Shown here one piece after another: positions 1 to 12,800 of a DNA stretch of 64,000 nucleotides. This stretch comes from Apostichopus japonicus (taxonomy: Eukaryota; Echinodermata; Holothuroidea; Aspidochirotida; Stichopodidae): positions 32,709,989 to 32,773,988 of the forward strand of contig NC_092572.1 of assembly GCF_037975245.1 (NCBI RefSeq). Reading direction: 5' to 3'. The notes beneath the pieces were generated by a model. The model had not been told where the DNA came from. It searched no databases and saw only the letters and a list, made by a program, of their open reading frames with translations. Position numbers and translations under genes: made by a program. Each line of letters starts with the position of its first letter. The first letter of the stretch is position 1.

Positions 1-141
1 GTATGAAAAATGTAATGTATGTTGTAGAAACTGGTAGAGATCACTGACTTCATTAACATCACCGGAAAATCCCTAGCATTTGTAGCAAATATATACTGCA
101 GTACTACTGAATGTACAACAAAGTATATGTTACAGTAACAA

Positions 142-293
142 CAAGGGCGGCGGAACCGGGGGGGGGGCACGTGCCCCCACACTTTTCCTCAGGTTAAAAA
201 TGTGCCCTTTTTCTACATAAAAATTGTACATGTTATCACCTTATTAGGTCAGCGATATTTCAGTAAGAAATCTAATCCTAATTTAGAACTATC
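142..293. mobile_element. Partial copy of CAAGGGCGGCGG element
   Basis: This stretch repeats 485-645 closely, from the CAAGGGCGGCGGAA end to AATTTAGAACTAT. It then breaks into a different element end, CAGGGGCGTAGCCAG, at 293. It looks like a truncated or duplicated end. Confidence 0.6.
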
Positions 294-639
294 AGGGGCG
301 TAGCCAGTATGTAGCACTGTAGGCCCGGGCCTATCATTGATTAACAGACTTTATATGTATAGAGCTGCAGCACTTTGTTGCCTATTGTTGTCACGATCGG
401 CGTTCCAAGTTCCAAAACAGCCTTTTCGATAAACATTTACTAGATACAGTTGTATCAAAGACAATTACTGGCTATAGTTGCAACCAAGGGCGGCGGAATC
501 GGGGGGGAGGGGGGCACAGGGGCACGTGCCCCCCACTTTTCCTCAGGTTAAAAATGTGCCCTTTTTCTACATAAAATTGTACTCTTGATCACCTTATTAG
601 GTCAGCGATATTTCAGTAAGAGATCTAATCCTAATTTAG

Positions 640-992
640 AACTATTAATGAATTTCTGTGGGTCAAACTCAAAGCTATATCGAATGGAAAAATTGTTAGT
701 ATCTCTCCTGTCTGACCACAAGGACATTCGCCTGGCTATTCCGAATGTTCTCTGCATGCCTAATACACATATACCTACTGGCACCAATGAGCGCAGCCTC
801 CGGAGAGAGATCCTTCTCCGTACAACGCTGGATAAAGACATACTTGCGGAGCTCAATTGGTGTAAACGGTATAATAATATGCTAATGTTTCATATCCATA
901 AAGCAAGAACGGACTGATTAGTTATACGGGACATCGCTAAAGAGTTTACAAAGCGAAACCCACGTCGAATGAAATATTTCGGAAAGTTTTAA
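640..992 (+). pseudogene. hAT transposase C-terminal remnant
   Basis: Frame shifts join three blocks. IYLLAPMSAASGERSFSVQR and WIKTYLRSS are in one frame (about 765-855); YNNMLMFHIHKARTD is in another (to 917, TGA). After the TGA, IRDIAKEFTKRNPRRMKYFG continues to a TAA at 990-992. These are the hAT dimerisation region (ERSFS..R.KTYLRS) and the RRxxYFGKF tail of ZMYM1-like hAT transposases. It is broken by at least one frameshift and one stop. Confidence 0.8.
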
Positions 993-1018
993 ATGTTTAA
1001 TACCACAAGGTTTGTAAC

Positions 1019-1409
1019 CAGTGGCGGAGCGTCCATACAGTCAGGGGGGCGGATGCCCCCCTGACAGACTCAAATGGACTGCTTGTGCCCTTTTCAGCTT
1101 TTTACCACTTTTCACTTATTCGCGATTACTGACTTTTTAATTGCGCTCTCATCTACCTATTGACATTTGTCACGTTTTGTTGGTGTAATTTTCTGACAAA
1201 ATGGCGATGACACCTATTTATTCTTCATTCATCTGCAAATTAGCAAGGCCTGGAAAGGGTCATTTCCGGCGATCTAGGGAGTATCTTGACTCATAAAATT
1301 TCTCTACGCTTCGCGCGAACCTGTGGTGGCGCTCCGCTTAGATAAGTGTCGAAAGCGCCCCTACAGACCATTCTCGACCCCCTGATCAATACCCCTAGCT
1401 CCGCAACTG
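1019..1409. mobile_element. hAT-type element, same family as 40560-40961
   Basis: The ends CAGTGGCGGAGC and, inverted, CAGTTGCGGAGC are flanked by TTTGTAAC (1011-1018) and CTTCTAAC (1410-1417), an eroded 8-bp duplication with six matches. The 391-bp body matches the 40560 copy, including the ATGGCGAYGACACC block. Confidence 0.8.
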
Positions 1410-1944
1410 CTTCTAACATTCTGGTGAGTGCCATTATGCATATTCAATTTCAAAAAAAAAAATTCTAATGCATTTCCAAAAATGCATTTCCAAAAATGCA
1501 TTGCTATATTATATTGTAACTTTCTAATAAGCAGAAGCCATTTATAGCCTACTGTGAATAATGAGTATAGTTTAATATCCCATAACCTACCCCATCCTTT
1601 CGTATTTTGACATATTTCATTTGCTTTCATGCATGTATCGATCGCGTGTGCAGGGACTTTATAATGATTTCACCTCATTTTGTCTCGAAAGAAAACTTGT
1701 TCCTTGCTTCCCAATTTGCACATTGGATATTGCAGTGCTAGTATGCATTTTTTCCTCGATGGTGGGGGGGGGGGGCGTTGACAAAGTGATGTGTATACGC
1801 AAATAAGATAATACAATAAGAGTTATAAAGTGTACTAAATATCAGGCTGCATCAGTCCAATCAAATTTCTGCAAAGTGCCCTTCGACGTCGGTGCCCCCC
1901 CCCCCCCCCAGATTAAAAGTGCTTCCGCCGCCCTTGTTTGACAC

Positions 1945-2215
1945 CCCTGAGACCAGGAAAAAATCTTATCCAAATCCGCTTGAAATTTCTCAGAATCGCT
2001 TTTGGAAGAGACCTCAGAATACAATTTGGTGTCATCAGCAAACTTCTTAGCTTTACACAATATATCTCCGTCGATGTCATTTATATAGGCAACAAACAAC
2101 AAGGGACCTAATACAGACCCTTGTGGAACCCCACTAGTAACGTTCTGCCAAGAAGAAGCACAGCCTTTAATTACCACCCTCTGTTCCCTTAGCTAATCTG
2201 ACAGGGGGATGTCCA
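1945..2215 (-). pseudogene. LINE reverse transcriptase fragment
   Basis: The minus frame reads [10 protein letters not shown], then [20 protein letters not shown] and [24 protein letters not shown] and the FADD box are RT domains of non-LTR retrotransposons (CR1/Jockey type). An in-frame TAG lies just upstream of LREQ. After FSWSQ the frame runs into the hAT element end, so the 3' part is lost. Confidence 0.88.
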
Positions 2216-3122
2216 GCAACTTGTGATGAAAGGTGCTCAGTTAAACCCAAGTTACCATCAAGTGGTAAGATAGCTGTGTTGAATTTCTCTTAGTATGTAT
2301 AAGATGTCCAATTTCAATTCCCCATAAATCACAAAAGACCCTCCCAGACCCAAACTTATTAATGTTGCATATGTATGACTGAGGACTTTGTTTGCAAAGG
2401 TGACAATTCAAGACAATATTTTAGTAAAGTAATTAAGACAAATGTACACGGTTCTAAGGGGATAAAGTCATTATCTAAAAGCCCAATGTTCAAAGTCAAA
2501 CAGGCTAGTTGGCCTACCAAGGTAGTCAGAGTGTAATGCAAGGTCAACCGTCTTATAATGCGGATAAACTTAAAATGTATTCTTTGTATTTAATGGTAAT
2601 ACATATATCTATGTCAGGATGATGCATATGATCACCTTTGAGTAGTGGATGAGGGTGCTGGTCATTTGATTTAACTGGGTTCCATATAATAAAAGCATAT
2701 CTCAACTTCTGAATAACTTTTAAACTTAAGTAATTGAGATTTTCACTGAAGTAATGGGAACAGAATTCAACTTTTCTAGGATATCAGACAGACTGGACAA
2801 CTTTTCTTAAGTGAATTTTATGTTTCAGGTGATATCTTTCATTGTTTACTCTTGCTGAAGTACTGAATGGTTCTAGAAAGCTGGTCCTACCTTTCTAATT
2901 TTTAAGTCATAGCAGTGAGGTTTTAAGTGATCACACGTATTGCCCCTACGTGTAATTTACATGTAGCAGCTCTACTGATTAGAGAATAATTACCAAATTT
3001 TTAATATTAAGTTCATTCATAAGTCCCATTGAGAGTTTTTAAGGTACCAGTAGTTACCAATCCCAATAGGTAAATCCATGCTTTAAAATGATTTCATGTT
3101 CATTTCATTACTCCGCATGTGC
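2216..3122. other. No supported gene
   Basis: AT-rich sequence with no convincing coding, RNA or repeat signal. Confidence 0.6.
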
Positions 3123-3465
3123 AGAAGACACATATCCAAGATACATGTACTACCAGGTATACACGGAATCATGTCAAATGATGATTATATCTGATAATGT
3201 AAGAGTATTCAATTTGCCAGAAGATGAGCCGCACTGCATCACATACCACATAAACAAGTTAATTGTGTCTGGTTTACACGAAGACTGGTTCAGAGAATCC
3301 ATGAATGAAGGGTCTGGTACCATCATCCGTGGCAAGGAACCCCAAATACTTCAGTATGGCTGTGGACTCTGTCCTTACCAACATAGCGTTGACCTCATTG
3401 CAAACCAAAATTATTTCCAAGTTGAATCTTTCACTAATGTCACTGGGAGTAGCACATCTGGTTAA
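3123..3465 (+). CDS. Orphan open frame, possible exon
   Basis: A frame of about 113 residues follows a plausible acceptor (cattactccgcatgtgcag) and ends at a TAA at 3463-3465. It contains EDTYPRYMYYQVYTESCQMM and IRGKEPQILQYGCGLCPYQH. It has a protein-like composition with a CGLCPYQH Cys/His cluster, but I recognise no family. A donor-like GTAAGA at 3199 could end the exon early. Confidence 0.3.
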
Positions 3466-5606
3466 CTTGCTTACAGTTTAATGTTGGTGATCAGTAACAG
3501 TTATTTACATCATTTCATATTACTAAATATTACCATATTTACCAATGTCTCTTATTATAGTATGTAAAGAACATTATGTGTTCTTTTGCAGAAATCCATG
3601 AAAAGTTTTAGTGCTAGTACAGCAGTCAAGAAAAATTTATGTATACTAACAGCAGCACTAAAAGAGATTTCTTGGTGGTGTACTATGTGGCATATAAATA
3701 GTGAATAAGTCCAAGCTGCTTGCTGCAAAGTCATTGCAATTTTTCCCTCCAAGTTGCTCAAATATATGGCTTTCTGTTGTATGTTACGTCTTTTCCTGCC
3801 CAAACCTAACATTTTGCAAGAAATGGGTTAACAGTGATATGTGAAGTATAGTCTCATAATGTTTCTTAATTCTTCGTTTTATTCCTACACACAAGCTGAG
3901 AGAACCATGAGATGTTGTTTGTATAATGACTACATTTTAACACAATATCACTAGATGCAAAGATGCTTGCCCTTCAAATTTTGTTCCTAGGTTAATGTTA
4001 CATATATCAGATAATTCCAATTGTTTTCGATTGAATCAAGAGGGTCAGCAGTGGTGAAAAAATATGAGAACCATCTAATGCAGTATTAGGTAGTTGAAGT
4101 TTTGTGGACCTAGCTGAAACTTTGACTGTTGACCTTGGCCTGAGTATCTTATATCTCTCTGAATTTCTTGATGCATATTTCAACGGACTGCTTTTCAAAC
4201 TTCAAAACATTGTTTTAAAGTGAGAACATAATCTCTTTAATTTTCAGGGAAATTTTTTGTTTTGGTTGAGGTCAAGTGGCGGTAACAGTCCAATTAAGTT
4301 TCATCAATAAATTCAACGTATATCCATAAACAAAAGATTCAACAGATGCATAGATAGAAACATGAGCAGCCTACATGTACATCAAACTCTGTATGTACAT
4401 AACCCTTATTAAATTTTGAGGTGAAAGTTTGTTTGAGGTCACCAAATTTCAAAACTGAAAACCTTAAAAACACAGCACCTGACCATTCATGACAAACTTC
4501 AGCTCATACTTGATATGGGGGCAAAACTTAGTAAAATATTTGCTGACATTGCCCCAGATGGGGGGGGGGGTAGAAATGCTGTGTAGAAAGTTAAATGGTT
4601 GTAATGTTAATGGTTACAAATTGAAAATCCTGTAAATGAGCAAATAAAAACTTTTTACTCAAATTTGTCTACATACTTGTGTGCCTAGTACTTTTTTTCT
4701 TATGTCATGTTATCGATATGATACATATGTCACTTTTTAATGAAGCATTATGAGTGAAAGCAAGCAATTTTGTGTTCAAGAAAAACCTTTTGAATGAATA
4801 GGTTTATGCATGGCCTTGAAAACAAGGCATGTATGGTTGTGTTGAAAACAAAGCAGACAATATGATACAAACTACAAGGCAGACATTACTAAAACAAAGA
4901 AAGTTGAAACAATGGTTGTTTCTCTGCAGTTAGTCTCATAAAGTAATAATCAGATTTTGGAAAGAGATGTTTCAAACGTTTCTTAAACTATGAATGCTCG
5001 GAATGATGCAGAGATCCGGAGGGAGGGCGTTCTACACTTTTGACCACACTTAGCAAATGACCTATCACCAAGGGTTGTAGTATTATGTTTAGAAAAAATG
5101 GAAAAGTATCCAAAACTTTATATCTGCAGGCTAAACCTGTACATCAACGAATACCATATAAAACTGGTATTTGACTATAACACTGTTGAAATGGGCATTG
5201 TTAGGGTGTTATAATGTGTCCTAGTATATAAATAATTATGAGGGCTTTCCTGCGGAGCGATGCGTGGTTGAAAAGAGAAAGCATACATGATGAGTTGCGT
5301 ACATTTAGTACATCTATTGAGGTGTCTGTCTCACTCAAGACCTGGCAATCGAATGCCCTCCAAACTACTGACAATTGCAGCTGCTACTGCAACTACTAAA
5401 CATACACATAACAGAAATATCATTGACATACACAGCAGCTGTCTAAAATACTTCAAACATGCAATACGCTACCCATGCCCTTAGAAAATGTTCTCATTTT
5501 TCCATGCATCTTTTCATAAATACAAATATTTTATTCATATTTCCTCATAATACATTTAAGAAACCCCAACCACACATGTAAATGTATTAAATATATATTA
5601 ATACAG
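3466..5606. other. No supported gene
   Basis: AT-rich sequence. A G run lies at 4561-4570 and short GAGGTCA words at 4268 and 4435. Nothing else is supportable. Confidence 0.6.
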
Positions 5607-6066
5607 CTCAATCGTAAGGTGAAATCTAATCTTCCTGTCAGAGTACAAAATAAGAATGTTGATCGTGATTCAATTTTTGACCGTATGCAGGATATGCAGG
5701 ACACAGAAATTCTATCATGATAAAACAGCAAAACCTTTGAGTCCGTCGGTTCCCGGACAAAGTGTATATGTACAAGACCAAAGTTCAGGCAAATGGACCC
5801 CAGGTACATTACTAAAGCAAAGACATGAACCACGATCGTATGAAATTCAAACCGACTCGGGAGGAATCCTGAGGAGGAATAGGAAACATTTAAAGGAAGG
5901 GGAAAAGGTTCTACCCCAGTCAGAGATTATAAACCATAACTCTGACCCCAGTTCAGAAATAGAAAATATTCTGGCACCAGAACCAGAAGGTCCAGACCAA
6001 CAAGAAGATGTTTATGTTACTAGGTCTGGTCGGAGAGTAAAGAAGAGAATAATGTTGGATTTATAA
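5607..6066 (+). pseudogene. Ty3/gypsy integrase C-terminus remnant
   Basis: It begins with VKSNLPVRVQNKNVDRDSIF in one frame, then shifts to QKFYHDKTAKPLSPSVPGQS, GKWTPGTLLKQRHEPRSYEI and GILRRNRKHLKE. The (K)SNLP...FYHDK...PL.PG..V...WxPGxV...PRSYxV...LRRNRxHL series is the C-terminal tail of gypsy integrases. A one-base shift lies near 5700. Everything upstream is lost. It ends 127 bp before the LTR. Confidence 0.85.
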
Positions 6067-6193
6067 TTTTTACAAGCTGTGTAGTATTGTTGCGAAATAC
6101 TACCAGACTTACACAAAGCCCTTGTAATTATTAAGAAAGTTTAATTGAATTGTAGCCTATCTAAGACTCCCAACTTATTAAAGAAAGGGGGAT

Positions 6194-6495
6194 GTAATGT
6201 TATTGAATATGCATTCATATGTCTGTGTGCAAACGATGCACTACGTTGTATAATCTGCACCTGTATGTTAATGAGCTGTGTATTTGCATATTGATATATA
6301 AGTTACAGCATGCCGTCTGCTTGTCCTTGTTCACCCTATCTCTCCATCTGTCAACAAGTAACCTTGGACATGTCATCCTATATATCTGTCCTGTACAGCA
6401 TGATGTAACGCAATAAATTATAACATGTTATTTGTTAATACTCTACGTCGACTGTGTTCTACTTGATTGCTTAAAAGAACTCATATACCTAAACA
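6194..6495 (+). repeat. 3' LTR of the gypsy remnant
   Basis: A polypurine tract (AAAGAAAGGGGGA, 6181-6193) is followed by TGTAATG, a TATA-like TATATAA at about 6295, and AATAAA at about 6411. The end near ...CTAAACA at 6495 is estimated. No 5' LTR is in the window, so no partner is available for comparison. Confidence 0.65.
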
Positions 6496-6622
6496 AGGAA
6501 ACATGACAACGTTATGCCGTAGCCTGACATTTACTCTACTAAAACATCTTAATTACACTCAACATACAACCAAACACTTGCCCAGCTACTACTTAAACAA
6601 TTATGCTATTCTAAATAAAAAA

Positions 6623-6804
6623 TTAAGGAGATATAAGTGGAAATCCTTCAATGCCTTTATACATATCCAGGGCTTCCTTTGAGATGCTCCCTGCATCTAC
6701 CCATTGATTATATTTGGAAGAGTACCCGTGCCACTTGACCAGATACTGAGTTTCTCCCTTCTTCTGCCTCTTCTTAAGAACTTTCTCCACCGGGAAGAAA
6801 TCAG
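6623..6804 (-). CDS. Terminal exon: chromodomain and stop
   Basis: The exon begins after a clear acceptor (tttttttgtttcag) with two bases and runs 182 nt to a TAA at 6625-6623. It encodes [20 protein letters not shown], then [20 protein letters not shown]. These match a chromodomain, with Tyr replaced by Phe at the first cage position, VEKVLxxR, YLVKWxGY and W-D landmarks. Chromodomains bind methylated histone tails, and many retrotransposon integrases also carry one. The stop lies about 130 bp from the LTR remnant, but the exon reads out of the intron chain of this gene, not from the gypsy element, which is on the other strand. Confidence 0.88.
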
Positions 6805-9800
6805 CTGAAACAAAAAAAATACTTTTAATAGCATGGGAAACTTAATCATTTAACAATAATAGTGGTGAATGATTAATCAGGAAGTTGCTACTCCAGCTTG
6901 AAAACTATGTTCAAATTAGTAGGCCTATGCCCTAGAAGCAGGAACCCACAATGTGCAACAGATGTAAGCATGTTGAGAAATCTGTTAAAAGCAACAGAAT
7001 CTCATCTACATTGTTAGTTAGGGTGTAATACTATGGAAAGAGGGTCACCATACCTGCTTCGTCCTCCTGCTCTTTTTCTTCTCCTGCTTGTACCTCTTCA
7101 TGCACATCTTCCTCAGTATTTTCTGGACATGAGTGTAAGTCTTCAAATATGTCCAGCATAATGACTGCAGGTTCTATGGAGATTATGAAGATGATACATA
7201 GTTCCATTAGAAGTGCAAACTCATGCATCGGGATGTTACAATCTTCGTTACTTCCAATGAAATGAGATGATGAAAGGGATAAAAAGAATAAACAATTTGC
7301 TAATTCAGCACAATGTAATGACTGGAAGTAATGGTACCATTCACATTTAAGAAGGACAGAAGCTACAAGTTAATGACTTTAATGTAATTCACTTCTGTCG
7401 TGGATATTTATGTGAGACTCATTAGTTTTAATAAGAAACAATCACATTGGGAATTACATCATGCACTGGACATGACATTTGTCACTTTTTAGGATAGGAA
7501 TGCTCACTGGCACACTGAGTACTAACAAGGGTTTGCCTGAGTGTCATGGTGACAAATACTCCCCTAAGATACTACAAAATCTTTGTCACTCCAGTAACTT
7601 TTGGAGATAATAGATACAAAATAAATACCCTGTAATATATCACCTTGCATGTCACTAATTAAATCTGACATTTCACATGATATGTCCACGCTTCTCTCTG
7701 TGAGATATCGTGTTTACAAGCTTTACTTCACAACACATACACATGCATGCATCACGACTATAAAGGTTACAATTATCATCAAAACCAAAAATGATGAAAT
7801 GTAATGCTTGTTGTATGCATAAGCAAAGAATGTTCTAACCACTGCAATAAAGATAGAAATGAAGTAGAACATGACAGCCAAACCACTAACCTTCTTGGTC
7901 GTAGGATGGATGAACAGCTTCATCACGCGTCTAGAGCCTTGGTCTTGGTCTAGCATTTGACTATAATCACTCACAGACACTGCAAACAGAAATTACAGAG
8001 AAAAGGGAACAAACACAGTGAGCCAGCACATTATATAAAATTGATTATATTTGTTTTGTTTTAAGCTTTGATATGTGCAATTCTGCTGCCGACATATTAA
8101 CATTCTGATCATGGTCACTACAAAACTGCAGAACAAAACTGCAGAACTACAATTAGTCTGAGTGTAGTACAGTCATTTTGCTCCAAAGAATTTTTAACAA
8201 ATGGTCAACTAGCTTAAACCAAAAGGTTTAGATTTTGAACAGGAAGTGAAATGACTTGTGCTGTAAATCGAACAAAAGATATTTTTAAAAAGTATGTTAT
8301 ATCAGCAAACTTTAAGGTCGATATAAGGTGTGTACATACCATGTTCATTTTCTGGTGGGCAATTGGCATCTGGAGTAATAGTTGCATTGCTGGAAGAACC
8401 TTGTGAGGAAAAGCAATGAAAGTGAAATAAATTTGATTGGTTACAATATGTTCTCATGAGAACTTACACACACTATAAGTATATACAACAATATATGGAC
8501 AATATAAATGTGTACAGTCATGAGCACCATTACAGGACAAAAAAACAGCAAGTACCCTAAGCCCAGGTCAAAATGTTTATGCAGTGGTGTAACTATAACA
8601 TACCACTATCTCTATTATGGACAGACCCCTCCCTCCTCCATTTCAGTGAATATATTTCATTGTGATTATTTCCCTTTAAGCTGGTATTGTGTGTACCTAC
8701 CAGCATGTATCATGTGACAATTTCAATGAAGTTCTGCAGCAAAAACACCCAGCCCCTATGTCCACCCACCCCTCCCCCCCCTCCTCTCGTTTCATGCTTA
8801 TGTAAGTGTTCCAATTGTCCTGCTAAGCTTTATAACAATTGATGACTGTAAATGACTGTAAAAAGCAAAAGGATATCTGCTCACTGAAAGGTATAACACT
8901 AGTTTGCCTCGTGAGCTGGCTTTACTAGTAAGACATACAAATAGAACAACAAACTTACGGATGGTAATACTATTTTTGCTGTGTAATATTGCTTGCAGAT
9001 CATGGACTCCATACGCAGACGGTCGTTTACAGGTAATACCAGGTGACAGACCATCTACCACAATATTCCCCATAGCAAGCTGCTTGTAGCTCATTGCTCT
9101 CCTGCCCGTACCTGCATCTGTGATCATATAAACCAAACATGTGTCCTTAAAATGTTGCAGGGATAGCAATGTGCCTTAAATCAGATAGCTAGTAACATAG
9201 TTGACTAGTTTACATGATAAACTCAAGTTCATGCCTCCATCCAGCTAACAGTGTAATATTAACACACAAGAACTGTTCTATTCACTGGAAACCTTCCCAA
9301 CATTATAGCTTTTCAAGTTTCCTTAAGTTGAAAACATTTTAATTCCTTTAACATGCATAGCTGGTGGTTTTTCTACATCCTCTAATCTGTTCATATTTAT
9401 GTTACATCTTTTCACTTCAATTATGACAAATTGCATTATGTTATTGTGGGACTCAGTAAAACCTAGCACTTTAGGAAAAAATCCTATTTTCACAAACATT
9501 CCTAAGCGCTCAAGTGACTGTAGTTCACCCTGACGTAGATGTGTGGAGTTGTGTGAGGAAAACCTTCGATACAGCTATTCACTTCAGTACGGTACTATGC
9601 CTATACGACACTCTGTCAAATATAAACTGTTAGTATAAAATGCCAATGATTTGTGATAGTAGTATGTTGCCAATACACTTTTTAGAACCAAAGTTTTAGT
9701 TTCTGTGTTTCCCAGTCATCAAACCGACGAAAAACGCTGCAGGCTTTGGATTTATTTTGTCAGGAGAACTCGCAAAGACTTTCTCGCTCCCAGGTTTCCC

Positions 9801-12800
9801 ACCGTATGCCGGCAAAAATATGTTCAGCACACTTCAGAAACGATGACTGGGACAGAGGAAACATTCTTCCGAATAGTTTCCTTGGGACGAATTGGCGTTA
9901 TGTAAGATGTTTACTTCTAAACTCAGAATTGTTACCTTTTGTACATCAATTTTTTTTACCCTGGTCATAATTACCGTCACATTTCAGTCTGTGGGTGGTA
10001 TAAGCAATATCTTTCATATGCCAGGCTGACCGTTGTTCTCACGTCACTTAGTCATATCTAGGTAAATCCAGGTTTATACGGACGGGTTATAGACAATGGG
10101 GATGAGAGAAAATATGACTTATTCAACCAGCGAAGAGTTTAAGTTTTTTTATTTACCTTAGGAAGAATAATGGGCTATACTAGATCGATACTGGTTAGTT
10201 CCATATTTGGGCCTTCTGTTAATAGAGATAGTCATCCTTATTGGTAGGCTGGAAGTATGCTTTGAATATTTGGCATGTTTGCGATACCATTTGAGATTAT
10301 CCATGCCAATTGTGCTCGACTACCGACTACCTAATGTATATATTTTCCTGAGACGGTAAAAGTTCATGCATTTTTCACTTTTGAAACTCTTAAAATGTGT
10401 AACAAGGAATCCATCAGGTATTTTTTTTCTGTGGTGTTCCAATTGCTTGTGTATCTGCTTTTGTGGAGTTGTGACTTGCTGAAAGCATTATACTTTATGG
10501 CAGCAAGATTGAGACATATACCCCGCAGAGCTTTGTATTTCTTGGATTCAACTGCATCCACTCACCGAAACTAACTGCAAACACGATTAATTGCAACAAA
10601 AATGAAGAAATACCTGAAATGTTGATATTTTTCACAAGGTAAGAATCGGAATTGTGGTAATGCCTCAATATCATACCCCACACTATGTAAAGTGGCCTAT
10701 AATGGCAACGAATCTTACAAAATATGATCAGTCGTTGATGCAGGTTTGTAACCATAATTTACTTGTAATTGAAGAACTGCCAACCAAAATGAGTTCAAGT
10801 AGCCATGTGTGAACAATTCTAACAACCATTTCTTTCTCCTGTAGCTGCATGTTTATTGCAAGAACGAAGTTAATAAATGGCTCACTTTCTTAAGAGAAGT
10901 ACGAGGAAAGTCCATTGTTATTGTTTTGCGTATGGGGTACCCTCTGCAGAATGACGACACACGGTGACCTGTACGTTCATTAGCTTGTACGCATCACATT
11001 TCTGGTCAGTAAGAATCTGCTAACTTTAACATCAAATTTCTTTAAATTGCTTTCTTTTTCAACTAAACGGAAACCACAGTATTGTTTGTGTAGTAAATAC
11101 TTTACTATGAGCCGAAAAATTGGAGTATAGTATTTTAATGTCTGCAGCTCATAATAACGAACAATCAATATTAGGCAGCTAATGTAAGTAGCACTGTGAA
11201 CAATTGGGAAACTGATTGACTGATGTTCCAGTTGTTTGTATTTCACTCAGCAATTAAAGAATGGAATTTGACTTTATCATATCAAAAAAATTCCTGTTCA
11301 TTGCTAATGAGTTATAAGTGACAATAAGACAATAATAATATTTCTCTCCCAAGATGCAATCGATGAACGTGAGTTAGTCAGTTTCACTTACAGTATTTTT
11401 CGTTAAAGATCTCCTGCACGCTGGAACGTAGTGTTGCACGGGTTGCTTCTTTAACAGGACCATCAGCATTACCCCCTATTGAATAAAACAGAAAGAAGAA
11501 AAAAATCACAAGTTTGATCGACCTTCAAAATGAATGTATGACCTTTGAATATTTCCTCATATGCAGTTGATATTTGTGGGATAATTGTATGTATATATAT
11601 ATATAAATGTATATGTATGTATATTAGATCATCCTGCAAGCAGGAACTCGCGCTACTTGTGCTACTGTACATTACACCACCTAATAGATTTGACTTCTAC
11701 TGGAAAACCCATTCATATAATTGCTCTACTTACTACTTCAAATTTATATCAGCAACTCTTTTTTTCTTGGTTTGCTAGAATTTGAAAGGGATGTTGGTCG
11801 GTAAGAGGGATGAAGTCAAAGCAATCTGAATTCCAGGCATTAAAGTCTCTATGCCACTTGACTAATAAATAACTGCAATGAATAATAACTCAACAATGAA
11901 ATTGTTTTGCATACCTATAACACTCAGTCCAAATTTTCGTAAGAGTTCTACCTCTTTATCTAAAACTTTTGGCCTTCAGTAGTTCCCGAACTATGGAGAT
12001 TTTGCTCTGTATCTATGGCAACGAACATTGCTTCATAGTCCAATACTTGAAGTTGAAAACACTGGAAAGAAATGAAGAACAATTATATTACTCCCAGTAA
12101 TACGAACAAACATTTAAGCACCCTCAACAATCTCACACACGCACACACACAGTTCATTGCAATATTCAGGTAAATTATTGAATTGCTAGTTATTTGAGTC
12201 AACGATATCATAGCAGATATGCTTGTGACCTCTATGAAAGAATACAGTAACTGGAGTTAACATGCAACATCACAGAGTCAATCTGCTTCACTGGTTATGA
12301 CTTTTGTGATAATTTGATTGTGATTGTTGTTTTTTGTTTAATACTTTGAAATATGACTTTGCTGTTCTTCAGTACAGAGCAGAAAATTCCCTCACCCACT
12401 ACTACTGAAATCACATCACTGTAGCTTCCTAGTTGGATATTAATAAAGCAATAAGAACAGTGAAGGTTTTTCCTCTGCTTTAATTGCAATAATATAACAC
12501 TAATATTTCCACTTTATATTTCTATAGTAAAAAATGTGGAGGTACGTAGCGGTTCCATGCAGGTTCTATCATATGGGGGAAATTGGTTAGAGTTTGCATC
12601 TTAATTCTTATGTCAAGTGTCAAGTGCATGGGAATTTTGTACTAGAGTATTTTCATCAGTAATGAAATATAGAGAAACATAATTTGGCATAGTCATTGGA
12701 GTCCAACTCAGGCAATAAAAATATAAGTGAAAGCCTATTTAATTAGCAGCCATGATAACACCTGCAATGTCATACCTACAGATGGGAGTGAAACAATATG

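Larger units (their letters stand above)
485..1936. mobile_element. Composite hAT-type element carrying transposase remnant
   Basis: It starts CAAGGGCGGCGGAA and ends in GCCGCCCTTG. Both ends match the element at 60332-60968 in the opposite orientation. Inside are a hAT transposase fragment (640-992) and the nested element 1019-1409. No clear flanking duplication remains (gttgcaac versus tttgacac). The right end abuts a broken LINE RT fragment, so it probably inserted there. Confidence 0.55.

Noticed and set aside
10364-10755. Minus-strand frames between THAP fragment and GTF2I exons
   Set aside because: No splice-phase match to the gene and no protein-like pattern.
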